Shown piece after piece: positions 23,929 to 31,936 of a stretch of DNA of 64,000 bases. Position numbers and translations under genes: made by a program. Within the stretch, counting starts at the first letter, position 1. Each line of letters begins with the position of its first letter. The notes under the pieces are model-generated. The model had not been told where the DNA came from. It ran no database searches and saw only the letters and a list, made by a program, of their open reading frames with translations. This DNA comes from Schumannella sp. 10F1B-5-1 (GTDB taxonomy: Bacteria > Actinomycetota > Actinomycetes > Actinomycetales > Microbacteriaceae), in contig NZ_VHQH01000002.1 of NCBI RefSeq assembly GCF_006517535.1, positions 62,001-126,000 of the forward strand, given 5' to 3'.

Positions 23929-25403
23929 TCGGAGTCCTCCAGCAGCGTGCTCAGGGTGACGACGCGGCTGCCGAGGCGGAATCGCATCCCGTCGTCGACG
24001 GCCGTGCGGGCACCGGGCGCCAGGCGCTCGGCCTCGCCGGTCTCGTCGAGCAGGAAGGTGCCGTTCGTCGAGCCGAGGTCGGTCAGCCAGGTGCCCGAGC
24101 GGCTGAGCTCGAGGCGGGCGTGCGCCTTCGAGACCGTCGACTCGGGGTCGCGCACCGTCACGGGGATCTCGGTGTCGTCGTCGGCACTCGGGCTGCGACC
24201 CAGGACGAGGGCGGCCGGGATGCGCGACCGCTCGTTCTGGCCGGTGTCGAAAGCCAGCACGACCTGCGCGCGGCCGGGCAGCTCGGTGAAGGTGAGCTCG
24301 GCGTGGCCGTCGAGTCCGCGCGGGCGGTCGACCTGCTCGGTCGGGGGGTCGAGGGGGGCGGCCGGGGCCGGTTCGACCGGAGACAGATCAGGGGATGCGG
24401 CCGGGGCGAGGATCCCGGGGAGCGGGAGGACCTCGAGCGGGGCGGGGATCGGGTCGGGGTCCGGGACCGGCGCGGCCGTCGGGACCGGCGCGGGCGCCGA
24501 CGCGGGGATCGCGACCGGGTCGAGAGCCACGGGGGCTCCGAGCGCGCCGGATGCCGCGGTCGGCGGGAGACCCGCATCCACGGCCACGACGTCGCGGGCC
24601 CCGGGAGTCGTCGGGCGCGGCACCGCGCGGCCGCGCTCGCGTTCGCGTCGTCGCGGGATCGCGACGACGACCGTGCCGGCCGCGAGGTCGCCCCAGGAGC
24701 GACGCCGGCCGGAGCCGTCGAAGGCGCTGGTCACCTCGACGAACCACGCGCCGATGCCGCCGACGAGCCAGCCGGCGCCCGAGACGATCGAGCGCAGCGC
24801 GGAGCGCCCGAGTCCCGGCGACCACGGTCGGTCGAGCCGGGCGACGCGCAGGCGCAGCAGCAGGTTGCCGAGGCCGAGGCCCGTGCGCGCCTGCAGCACG
24901 ATGAGCCCGAGCACGAGCTCGGCCACGGCGAGCGCCGTCAGCACGACCGAGTCGAGCAGCAGGTGCACGCCGGCGCCGACCGCGGCGACGACGATCACGT
25001 CGATCGTGAGCGCGGCCAGGCGACGGCCGACGCCCGCGGTGCGCACGCCGTGCACGATGCCGCGCGCCGCGTCGGCGGCGGGTCCGGCGGCAGGTCCGGC
25101 GGGCGCCGCAACGCCCGCACCGGTTCCCGCCGCTGCGATTCCGGGCGCGGCGCCCCGAGCGCTCGGCGCGCCGACGCCGCCGGCGCCACCCGCGCCACCG
25201 GCCCCCGACTCCCCCAGCCCCGGCACGAGCGGCGCGCTCGGCGGCGGTGCCGCGGCCACGACACCGCCCGGAGCGACGACGAGGGCCGCGCTCGACGCCT
25301 GCTGCGGCACCCCGCAGAACGGGCAGCGCGCGCTGTCGGCGGGCAGCGCCTGCCGGCAGTTCCAGCAGGTGGCGGCGCCGGCGGGGGACGTCGACGCGCT
25401 CAT
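23925..25403 (-). CDS. Zinc-ribbon, RDD and FHA domain membrane protein
   Basis: 492 residues. An N-terminal zinc ribbon (CWNC...CPFC, residues 13-30) and a Pro/Ala/Gly linker precede an RDD-type membrane region with about three hydrophobic segments (about 125-260). After a second Pro/Ala-rich linker comes an FHA domain at about 394-490 (LGRSPSADDDTE, SKAHARLE, DLGSTNGTF). FHA binding implies control by Ser/Thr phosphorylation. ATGA overlap with eccD upstream and GTGA with eccC downstream tie it to the T7SS, as a likely regulatory or scaffold subunit. Confidence 0.85.
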   Translation of the reverse strand: MSASTSPAGAATCWNCRQALPADSARCPFCGVPQQASSAALVVAPGGVVAAAPPPSAPLVPGLGESGAGGAGGAGGVGAPSARGAAPGIAAAGTGAGVAAPAGPAAGPAADAARGIVHGVRTAGVGRRLAALTIDVIVVAAVGAGVHLLLDSVVLTALAVAELVLGLIVLQARTGLGLGNLLLRLRVARLDRPWSPGLGRSALRSIVSGAGWLVGGIGAWFVEVTSAFDGSGRRRSWGDLAAGTVVVAIPRRRERERGRAVPRPTTPGARDVVAVDAGLPPTAASGALGAPVALDPVAIPASAPAPVPTAAPVPDPDPIPAPLEVLPLPGILAPAASPDLSPVEPAPAAPLDPPTEQVDRPRGLDGHAELTFTELPGRAQVVLAFDTGQNERSRIPAALVLGRSPSADDDTEIPVTVRDPESTVSKAHARLELSRSGTWLTDLGSTNGTFLLDETGEAERLAPGARTAVDDGMRFRLGSRVVTLSTLLEDSE

Positions 25404-26746
25404 GCGGCCATCATCCCGCGCAGCACGTCGATCACGCCCGCGGCGAGCAGCGCGGCGGGCAGCGCGAGCGCCACCGACATCCCCTCGATCACGTCGGCGA
25501 ACCGCGACCAGGCCAGCGAGCGGGCGCCGCGCGAGATCGGCACGGCCGCCGCGCCCGACGCGAGTCCGGCCACGAGCGCGAGGGCGGCGACGAGCACGAC
25601 CCACCCGGCGTCGCCGAGCCGCGCGATCGCGACGACGGCGGTGCCGATCACGACGAGCGCCGCCGCGCGCGGAAGCCACTGCAGAGCGCGCGCCGAATAG
25701 CGCCGCGCGCCGAGGATGAGCGCCAGGGCGGTGCAGGCGAGCAGGCCGATCTGCCCGCCCAGCACGATCCCGTCGCGGGCGAAGGCGGCCACCGCGGTCG
25801 GCGCGGCCAGCGCGGCTCCCCCGCAGAGCACGGCGGTGCCGACGAGAAGGCGCGCGGATTCCGCATCCACGAGCCCGCGCACCGCGGCGATGCCGACCGA
25901 GACGCCCGCCTCGGGCAGCTGCTGTCGCACCGACCACCGGGTGGTCTGGTAGCGCTCGTAGTCGATGAACATGCCCGGCGGCACGTCGAGCAGGGTCGTG
26001 GGCAGGATGCGCAGCGCGACCGGCGCGAGACCGAGCGTCAGCGCGGCCGCGGCGGTCGCGGGCAGCCCCGCGAGCAGCGTCCCGCCCCACACGGCGGCGA
26101 GCACGAGCAGCAGGATGGTGCCGCTCGCCGAGCCGGCGCGGAGTGCGCCGGAGTGCGCGAACAGCGCGAGCAAGCCCGCCGTCACGGCCGCCGCGAGCAG
26201 CCCCGCCAGCACGCCCGCCTGCGCGGTCGCCGCCGGCAGCAGCGGCACGGCCGTCACGCCGGCGCCGAAGGCGAGCGCGAGCGGAGCCACCGCCGAGGCG
26301 ATGCCCGAGCGGCGTGCCGTCACGACCGCCCCGACGATCGCCGCGATCGCGAACACCGACGTCGCCACGATGCGCGGAACCGTGTCGAGCGCGGCCGGCA
26401 GCAGCAGCGCCAGCACGGCCGCGAGGATGCCGGCGGTCGCCGCGATCCAGGTCACCGACGACGTGCTCGTCACGGCCTCGACCCCGCGCCCGCGGCGCGG
26501 CGCCGCAACCCGCTCGGCCAGGTCGATCACGGCGAGCACCTCGCCGTCGCCGAAGCTGGCGATGTCGCGCCCGAGGTCGATCTCGGCGCCCGATGGGCTC
26601 ACCAGCATCCGGCCGTCGGCGCGGGCGTCGACGCCCAGCCGGTCGAGCACGGTGTCGAGGCGGGCGGTCAGCGGCAGGGACAGATCCCAGCGCTCGGCGC
26701 CGTCGACGATCGCGATGCGGCGCCGCTCCTCGATGGCAGACGGCAC
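25400..26746 (-). CDS. eccD: EccD-type T7SS membrane channel protein (minus operon copy)
   Basis: 448 residues from GTG. An N-terminal ubiquitin-like domain (about 1-80, starting with IAIVDGAERWDLSLP) is followed by about eleven membrane helices, the EccD plan. It is diverged from the second EccD at 31937. EccD forms the membrane vestibule of the T7SS together with EccB and EccC. It lies between a WXG100 gene and the RDD-FHA gene. Confidence 0.85.
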   Translation of the reverse strand: MPSAIEERRRIAIVDGAERWDLSLPLTARLDTVLDRLGVDARADGRMLVSPSGAEIDLGRDIASFGDGEVLAVIDLAERVAAPRRGRGVEAVTSTSSVTWIAATAGILAAVLALLLPAALDTVPRIVATSVFAIAAIVGAVVTARRSGIASAVAPLALAFGAGVTAVPLLPAATAQAGVLAGLLAAAVTAGLLALFAHSGALRAGSASGTILLLVLAAVWGGTLLAGLPATAAAALTLGLAPVALRILPTTLLDVPPGMFIDYERYQTTRWSVRQQLPEAGVSVGIAAVRGLVDAESARLLVGTAVLCGGAALAAPTAVAAFARDGIVLGGQIGLLACTALALILGARRYSARALQWLPRAAALVVIGTAVVAIARLGDAGWVVLVAALALVAGLASGAAAVPISRGARSLAWSRFADVIEGMSVALALPAALLAAGVIDVLRGMMAA

Positions 26747-26813
26747 CTGAACGATTATTCGGGTTCGGGGGCCGCGGGGCGAGCCTGGGTGATCATCGGG
26801 CGGACACTCCGGC

Positions 26814-27125
26814 TCACTGCGGGTGCGTGAAGCGCTTCGCCGACGCCTTGTCGTCGGCGACGTAGCCCTCGGCGATCTGCTCGGTGCGCTGGCCGATCTG
26901 GCCCAGGATGCTCGTCATGTCGGTGATCGCGGCCGACCAGCCGCGCTGCGCCTCGGAGTACGCCTGGCGGGCCGCGCCATCCCAGCCGCCCTCGAGGGCC
27001 TTCACCCGCTGCTCGAGGTCGCCGAGCACGCCGGCCAGGTGCCGGCTCTCGGCGCCGAGCGACGCCGCGACCTCGCGCAGCACCTCGGGCGTGACGGAGA
27101 AGTCGCCGTTGCCGATCTCGGCCAT
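26814..27125 (-). CDS. WXG100 family protein (second pair, EsxA-like)
   Basis: 103 residues from ATG 27125. It is a helical hairpin with the central turn GGWDGAARQAY carrying the W-x-G motif, and a C-terminal helix ending YVADDKASAKRF. WXG100 proteins dimerise and are exported by the T7SS. The partner is encoded two bases upstream. Confidence 0.9.
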   Translation of the reverse strand: MAEIGNGDFSVTPEVLREVAASLGAESRHLAGVLGDLEQRVKALEGGWDGAARQAYSEAQRGWSAAITDMTSILGQIGQRTEQIAEGYVADDKASAKRFTHPQ

Positions 27126-27127
27126 GG

Positions 27128-27445
27128 TCACTGCCCTCCCATGAGGCCGCCGAGCCCGGCGATCGTCTGCTGGTGCGACTGCTCGGTCGCGACCTGGTCG
27201 CGGTCGGTGGCGCGCAGCGCCTCCTCGAAGTGCGCGAGCGTGGTCTGCAGCTTCTGCACGTCGGCCTGCCAGCGCTGGGTCAGCTGGTCGTGGGCGGTCG
27301 CCGCCGAGCCGATCCACGCGCCCTGCAGGGTGTCGAGGTGCGACTGGATGCGACGCACGGTCGCGTTCACGTCGTCGTGCGCGCGGCGGGCGGCCTCCGC
27401 GCCGTCGCGCAGCGCGCCCTCGGCCGCCGAGATCGTGTCGGTCAT
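27128..27445 (-). CDS. WXG100 family protein (second pair, EsxB-like)
   Basis: 105 residues from ATG 27445, which has GGGGAG at the right distance; GTG 27448 is possible. The W-x-G turn reads GAWIGSAATAH. The C-terminus LGGLMGGQ resembles GLGSLMGA of the protein at 31087, so the two pairs look duplicated. It partners the protein just downstream. Confidence 0.88.
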   Translation of the reverse strand: MTDTISAAEGALRDGAEAARRAHDDVNATVRRIQSHLDTLQGAWIGSAATAHDQLTQRWQADVQKLQTTLAHFEEALRATDRDQVATEQSHQQTIAGLGGLMGGQ

Positions 27446-28848
27446 CACAGCTCCCCTTCGTCTCCGAATGTGCGTCCGCCCGCGCTCGCGGCGGCCGATC
27501 GCGCCGTGCCGTCGCCCTCGTCGTCGAGCTTCGGCGCGAGCGGTCCGCCCATGCCGCGACCGCCCTTGCGGCTGCTGCTTCCGCCGCCGGCGCCGGCTCC
27601 GGCCCCGGCCCCGCCCATCATGTTGTTCGCGGCGCCGCGTCCGGCCGACCCCTCGGCCGCGGCGGCGCCAGCGGCTCCGCCGACCGCGCCGGCCGTGCCA
27701 GCACGCGCGCCCGCGCCCGCGGTGCTGCCACCCAGGAGTCCGCCGCGACCCGCATCGGCCGTGGCTCCGGCGCCGCCGCCCGCACCGAGACCGCCGCGGC
27801 CTCCGGCTCCACCGAGCGCGCTGATTCCCGGCCGTCCGCCGGCGAGGCCCGCACCGGCACCTGCGCCGCCGCCGAGACCGCCGAGCGCCGCGATGCGCCC
27901 CGCGCCGAGCGCCGCCGCCGCACCGAGACCAGCGCCGAGCACCGAGCTGCCGAGTGAGCCGCCGCCGAGACCGCCGAGGCTCGTGCTGCCGCCGACCGCG
28001 CCCGATCCGCCGAGACCGAGGCCGCCGCCGAGGGTCGTCGAGCCGCCGCCGACCGCGCCGTCGGCGGTCACGCCGGGCAGGGTCGAGCCGCTGCCCCAGC
28101 TGCCGTCGCCGGTCTCGGCCGTGTGGTCGATGATCGAGCCGGGAGCCGTCGGCGCCGTGGTCGAGCCGGTCGAGCTCGTGGCCGCGCCGGCCGTCGCTCC
28201 CGGCGTCGCCGTGCCCAGCGGGGTCTTCGCTCCGGCGCCGGCCGCCGTGACGCCGCCGGTCGTCGCGCCGCCGGACGTCGCGCTGCCCGGCTCCCGCGGC
28301 ACGGTCGCGCTGACACCCGACTCGCCCGAGCCGGCCGTGGACTCCGGGTCGGGGATGGTCGGCAGCTCGGGGAAACTGCCCGTCATGCGGCTCACCGCAT
28401 CCTGGGCCGCACGCTCGCGACGATCCGAGAGCCAGCCGTTCACCGCATCCACGGCGCCCTCGCCGGCGACGACCGAGATCGGTCCGAGCAGGATCGTGAC
28501 GCCCGTGGCCACCCCGCGCACGGCCGCCTCGGCGGTCGGCCCGAGCTGCCCGTCGGGCAGGTTCTCGAGCTCGACGCCCGCGTCGCGGCGCACCGCGTTC
28601 GCCTGCGCGACCGTCGTGCTGACGACGTCGATGCTCTGCGTCAGGGCGACGGCCTTCTCGTAGGTCTCGAACAGGCTCAGGGTCGCCGCATCGCCGGAGG
28701 CGCCGGTCAGCCCGTGCTGCTCCTGCGCCGCCTTGAGCAGCAGCCCGAGGGTCTCGAGCTGGGCGCGCAGCGGCTCGGCGCTCGGCACATCCCAGTCGCC
28801 GCTCGCCGCGGCGAGCGAGGTGAGCTTCTGCTCATAGGGGCCGGTCAT
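27445..28848 (-). CDS. T7SS-locus protein with helical head and long Gly-rich tail
   Basis: 467 residues from ATG 28848, overlapping the mycosin stop (ATGA). About 175 helical residues (ESX substrate-like, with a hydrophobic stretch VATGVTILLGPISVVAGEGAV) are followed by a low-complexity Gly/Ala/Ser/Thr region to about residue 430, and a charged end with RKGGRGMGGP and DEGDG. This plan resembles EspB or PPE-type substrates and the protein at 18046. It is probably exported or lines the cell surface; no catalytic motif is seen. Confidence 0.65.
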   Translation of the reverse strand: MTGPYEQKLTSLAAASGDWDVPSAEPLRAQLETLGLLLKAAQEQHGLTGASGDAATLSLFETYEKAVALTQSIDVVSTTVAQANAVRRDAGVELENLPDGQLGPTAEAAVRGVATGVTILLGPISVVAGEGAVDAVNGWLSDRRERAAQDAVSRMTGSFPELPTIPDPESTAGSGESGVSATVPREPGSATSGGATTGGVTAAGAGAKTPLGTATPGATAGAATSSTGSTTAPTAPGSIIDHTAETGDGSWGSGSTLPGVTADGAVGGGSTTLGGGLGLGGSGAVGGSTSLGGLGGGSLGSSVLGAGLGAAAALGAGRIAALGGLGGGAGAGAGLAGGRPGISALGGAGGRGGLGAGGGAGATADAGRGGLLGGSTAGAGARAGTAGAVGGAAGAAAAEGSAGRGAANNMMGGAGAGAGAGGGSSSRKGGRGMGGPLAPKLDDEGDGTARSAAASAGGRTFGDEGEL

Positions 28849-30161
28849 GCGGTACCTCCCGGGCGATCGAGGGGGCGGCGGGTCACCCGGCGACGGGCGA
28901 CGACGACGAGGATGACGATGAGCGCGGCCAGCAGCACGACGGCCGCGCCGACCGCCATGAGCACAGCGATCGGCACGGCGCTGCGCGTGCGCTCGGCCGA
29001 CTCGGCGGCCGCGGTCGACGGCGACGGGCTGGATGCGGTGAGCGCCTCGCGCGCCGCGTCGATCTGCGCGCGTGTCGGGCTGCCCGACCGGCCGGGCTCG
29101 TCGAGCAGGGGGTTCTCGTCGGGATACTGAGTCGGGTCGACGCGCAGCAGGTGCGTCAGCGACGCGGGTCCGTAGCCGTAGCCGCCCTCGTAGCGGGTCA
29201 GCTCGTGGTCGTCGGCGCCCGTGTTGCGGATGAGCGACTGCAGCAGCTGGTCGCCGGTCGCCTCGGGGAACTTCTGCGCCGTGAGCGCGAGCATCCCCGC
29301 CACCAGCGGCGTCGCCGACGAGCTGCCCCGGATGCGCCGGCCATCGTCGCCCCAGGCATCCTCGTTCTGCGTGCCCTGCGACGAGAAGTAGTAGCCGGCG
29401 GCGACCACGGTCGTGGTCGGCCAGGAGACCGTGCGCCCGTCGCCCTGCGTCTGCAGCGTGCCGTCGATCCGGAAGGCGTTGACCGCCACGACCCCGGTCG
29501 CGTCGCCCGGGAAGGCGCGGGTGTCGTCGAGATCGTTCGACTGCCCGGCCACGATGATCACGCCGCGGGCGAGGGCGTCGGCGATCGCGAGCGCGTCGCC
29601 GTCGTCGCGGGCGTCGGAGATCTGCGAGATCGAGATGATGCGGTTGCCGTCGGCGACGGCCTGACGGATGCCGAGACCGGTCGCCGAGTAGGTCGCGCCG
29701 TCGACCTCGGTCGTGCATCCGCCCGCGTCGACGCCATAGCCGTAGAACGTCACGTCGGCGCCCGGCGCGATGCCGCGCACCGAGCCCGGACCCGTTCCGT
29801 TGCCGACGAGCAGGGCGGTCACGTCGCTGCCGTGGATCGAGCCCGGGGTCGCCTCGGAGGTCGCGGCCGAGCCCTCGCAGAGCCCCGCCCGGTGCACCCG
29901 CAGCGAGGTGCCGGCGAAGACGGAGAGGTCGGGGTCGATGCGCGCGTCGATCACGGCGAGCTTCACCCCCGCGCCCGTCGTGCCGGCATCGTGCGCCGCG
30001 GCCACGCTGTAGCGCTCGAACCACCAGTTCGTATCGGTCTCGGCTGCGGCCGGAGCGGCCGGTGCGACCGCGACGACGGGGACGACGAGCAGCGCGCCCG
30101 CGGCGGCCACGGCGACGAGCGCCGAATGGATGCCGGAGCGCCGCGCACGTCGCCGGGTCAC
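28845..30161 (-). CDS. mycP: Mycosin-type subtilisin protease (minus operon)
   Basis: 438 residues from GTG 30161, overlapping the preceding stop (GTGA). It has a signal peptide (hydrophobic about 14-40, Ala-rich cleavage area), a subtilase domain and a C-terminal membrane anchor (about 395-420). The triad is recognisable: Asp72 (AVIDARID), His110 (HGSDV) and Ser281 in RGSSSATPLVAG. The motifs are less canonical than in the second mycosin at 34732. Mycosins stabilise the T7SS complex and process exported substrates. Confidence 0.85.
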   Translation of the reverse strand: MTRRRARRSGIHSALVAVAAAGALLVVPVVAVAPAAPAAAETDTNWWFERYSVAAAHDAGTTGAGVKLAVIDARIDPDLSVFAGTSLRVHRAGLCEGSAATSEATPGSIHGSDVTALLVGNGTGPGSVRGIAPGADVTFYGYGVDAGGCTTEVDGATYSATGLGIRQAVADGNRIISISQISDARDDGDALAIADALARGVIIVAGQSNDLDDTRAFPGDATGVVAVNAFRIDGTLQTQGDGRTVSWPTTTVVAAGYYFSSQGTQNEDAWGDDGRRIRGSSSATPLVAGMLALTAQKFPEATGDQLLQSLIRNTGADDHELTRYEGGYGYGPASLTHLLRVDPTQYPDENPLLDEPGRSGSPTRAQIDAAREALTASSPSPSTAAAESAERTRSAVPIAVLMAVGAAVVLLAALIVILVVVARRRVTRRPLDRPGGTA

Positions 30162-30661
30162 AGTCCGCCGGCGGCCGAGCTCGCCGCGTCGGCCGCGCTG
30201 CCGGTCGTCGGCACGCCGCCCGGCGCTGCGGGGGCGGTCGGTGCCGTGGACGCGGCCGGTGCGCCCGGCGTCGGCGTGGCCGGAGAGGCCGGGTCCTCGG
30301 CCGATCCGCTGCCGCCCGGGGCCTGCCCGGCCTGGTCGATCAGCGCGCGGATCTGCGCCAGCTGCTGCGCCGAGAGATCCTGGCGCGCCGCGAGCTTCTC
30401 GGCGGCCGCGGTCAGCGCATCGGAGTTCTGGGCGATCTGCTTCTGCAGCTCGACGGTCGTCTTCTCGAGGGCGGAGGCCGAGTCGCGCATCCACGAGTAG
30501 AAGGTGTTCTCGGCGGCCAGCGGAGCCGCACCGTCGGAGCCGTGGCCGAGCAGGCCCGCGTTCACGCGCTCGTGACGCAGCAGCTCGCCGTGCGCACCGC
30601 GGAGCTTGCCGACGTGGTGCGCGAGCGTCTGGAGGTCGAGCGAGATGGTGGTCGACGACAT
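30158..30661 (-). CDS. EspC/WXG-like T7SS-associated protein with Pro/Ala tail
   Basis: 167 residues. The first 115 are helical (ISLDLQTLAHHVGKLRGAHGE...), resembling small ESX-associated helical proteins, and the tail is rich in Ala, Pro, Gly and Thr. It lies between the first WXG100 pair and the mycosin, overlapping the latter. Its precise role is unknown; export as a substrate or chaperoning are both possible. Confidence 0.65.
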   Translation of the reverse strand: MSSTTISLDLQTLAHHVGKLRGAHGELLRHERVNAGLLGHGSDGAAPLAAENTFYSWMRDSASALEKTTVELQKQIAQNSDALTAAAEKLAARQDLSAQQLAQIRALIDQAGQAPGGSGSAEDPASPATPTPGAPAASTAPTAPAAPGGVPTTGSAADAASSAAGGL

Positions 30662-30762
30662 GGAGCGGGCCTTCGAGCTGGAGGTCGGACGGGGTCGGCG
30701 CCGCGCGAACGGGCCGCCGCCGAACGGCGACGGCCCGGATCGTCAGATCACGCGCGGCTCGA

Positions 30763-31053
30763 TCAGATCGAGAAGCGACCCGCCGAGGAGTTGTCGCTCT
30801 GCGTGTAGTGCTGCGCGATCTCCTCGGTCTTCGAGGCGATCTGCTGCAGCAGGCTGTTGAGCTCGTTGACCGACTGCGTCCACTTGCGCTGGGCGTCGTC
30901 GTAGGCCAGCTGGGCCGAGCCGCTCCACGAGGCGCGCAGCTTGCCGACCTCGTTGTCGAGGTCGTCGAGCTTCGACTGGATGCCGGAGGCGCCACCGCGG
31001 ATCTGACCCGAGAGGGCGATCACCTGACCCGGCTTGACGGACATGCTCTGCAT
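30763..31053 (-). CDS. WXG100 family protein (first pair, EsxA-like)
   Basis: 96 residues from ATG 31053, preceded by AAGGGA at the right distance. The helical hairpin has the turn ASWSGSAQLAY (W-x-G), and the C-terminal helix ends with HYTQSDNSSAGRFSI. This is a standard ESAT-6-like T7SS substrate. Confidence 0.93.
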   Translation of the reverse strand: MQSMSVKPGQVIALSGQIRGGASGIQSKLDDLDNEVGKLRASWSGSAQLAYDDAQRKWTQSVNELNSLLQQIASKTEEIAQHYTQSDNSSAGRFSI

Positions 31054-31086
31054 GGGAATCCCTTACCTTTCCTGGCTGCCGGTGTC

Positions 31087-31401
31087 TCAGGCGCCCATCA
31101 GCGAGCCGAGGCCCGAGATGGTCTGCTTGTGCGACTCCTCGGTCGCGTTCTGGTCCTTGTCGGTGCCGCCGAGGGCATCCTCGAGGGTGATCAGCACGTT
31201 GTTGAGCTTGCTGGTCTCGTTGTCCCAGCGGGTGAGGAGCTGGTTGAACGCGAGAGCGGCGTCGCCGGTCCAGTAGGCGGAGACCTGCTCGATCTCGCCG
31301 CGGAGCTTCTTCACCTCCTGGTCGATGCCGGCCTTGGCGGTGCCGACCGCCTGGGCTCCGCGCTTGAGTGCGCCTTCTTCAGCGGCGATGACATCTGCCA
31401 C
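31087..31401 (-). CDS. WXG100 family protein (first pair, EsxB-like)
   Basis: 104 residues from GTG 31401, preceded by AAGGGG. The turn AYWTGDAALAF has the W-x-G motif. It is the first gene of the minus-strand T7SS operon, 33 bases before its partner, and presumably forms a heterodimer with it. Confidence 0.93.
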   Translation of the reverse strand: MADVIAAEEGALKRGAQAVGTAKAGIDQEVKKLRGEIEQVSAYWTGDAALAFNQLLTRWDNETSKLNNVLITLEDALGGTDKDQNATEESHKQTISGLGSLMGA

Positions 31402-31489
31402 AGCAATCCCCTTTGGTGTCTGAATCTCTGTCGTGGTCGAGCCGACGCGCCCCGCCCCCCGAACGGGGGTGGAGAGGGCGCAGAACGAA

Positions 31490-31519
31490 AGGCTATTCGG
31501 TGATCGGCATTCGCGACAA
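31490..31519 (-). promoter_or_regulatory. Candidate promoter of the minus-strand T7SS operon
   Basis: On the minus strand TTGTCG (31514-31519) and TAGCCT (31490-31495) are spaced 18 bases apart, about 90 bases before the esxB-like start. Confidence 0.45.
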
Positions 31520-31660
31520 GACCTCGGAACCGGGGATTCATCTGCCCGCCACCCGCGCGTCGCACGCCGGAGGCCCTCGGGCGCGACCCCGCGTATCCCG
31601 GCCGACGCCCGCCCCTCGGTCGCATCGTGCGGCCCGGCGTGCTGCCGTGACGATCCCGAT

Positions 31661-31728
31661 CGCAATTCAGCATGGGTGACGCCCAGCGGCCCGGGCGGGC
31701 CGCCCTGGGGCGTCCATGCTGAATTGCG
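31661..31728. repeat. Large inverted repeat with CAATTCAG ends
   Basis: 15-base perfect arms, CGCAATTCAGCATGG (31661-31675) and its complement (31714-31728). The inner GACGCCC/GGGCGTC-like sequence can extend the hairpin imperfectly. The outer CAAYTCAG resembles family A. Confidence 0.8.
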
Positions 31729-31761
31729 TCACTCGTCGCCGGACGTGACCCGCCGCCGTCA

Positions 31762-31825
31762 CAACTCAGCACGGCTCGCGCTCGGTGACCCGGTAGGGCT
31801 GCACCGATGCATCCGTGCTGAATCG
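31762..31825. repeat. Second inverted repeat with CAACTCAG end
   Basis: TCAGCACGG (31766-31774) pairs with CCGTGCTGA (31813-31821). The left end is CAACTCAG and the right CTGAATCG, a degenerate copy of the element just upstream. Confidence 0.65.
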
Positions 31826-31876
31826 CGCCGCCCGGGCCGCGGTGGAGAACGCCGCGACCGCGACACTGAGGATGAT

Positions 31877-31882
31877 TAGGCT
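31877..31882 (+). promoter_or_regulatory. Possible -10 of the plus-strand T7SS operon
   Basis: TAGGCT lies 54 bases before the eccD GTG, after the inverted repeats. No clear -35 was found. Confidence 0.3.
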
Positions 31883-31936
31883 GACCGGGAATGCGTCGAA
31901 CTGCGCGGATGCCCGCGCACGAGGGCAGGAGCAGGC

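Larger units (their letters stand above)
31402..31936. other. Divergent regulatory region between the two T7SS operons
   Basis: 535 bases with no supported gene. It holds a candidate promoter for each operon and two large inverted repeats (31661-31728, 31762-31825). Confidence 0.75.

Noticed and set aside
19777-25719. A 1980-codon open frame on the plus strand opposite eccC and the RDD-FHA gene
   Set aside because: It is antisense to clear T7SS genes with all motifs, has Arg/Ala/His-rich nonsense composition, and exists because high GC removes stop codons.
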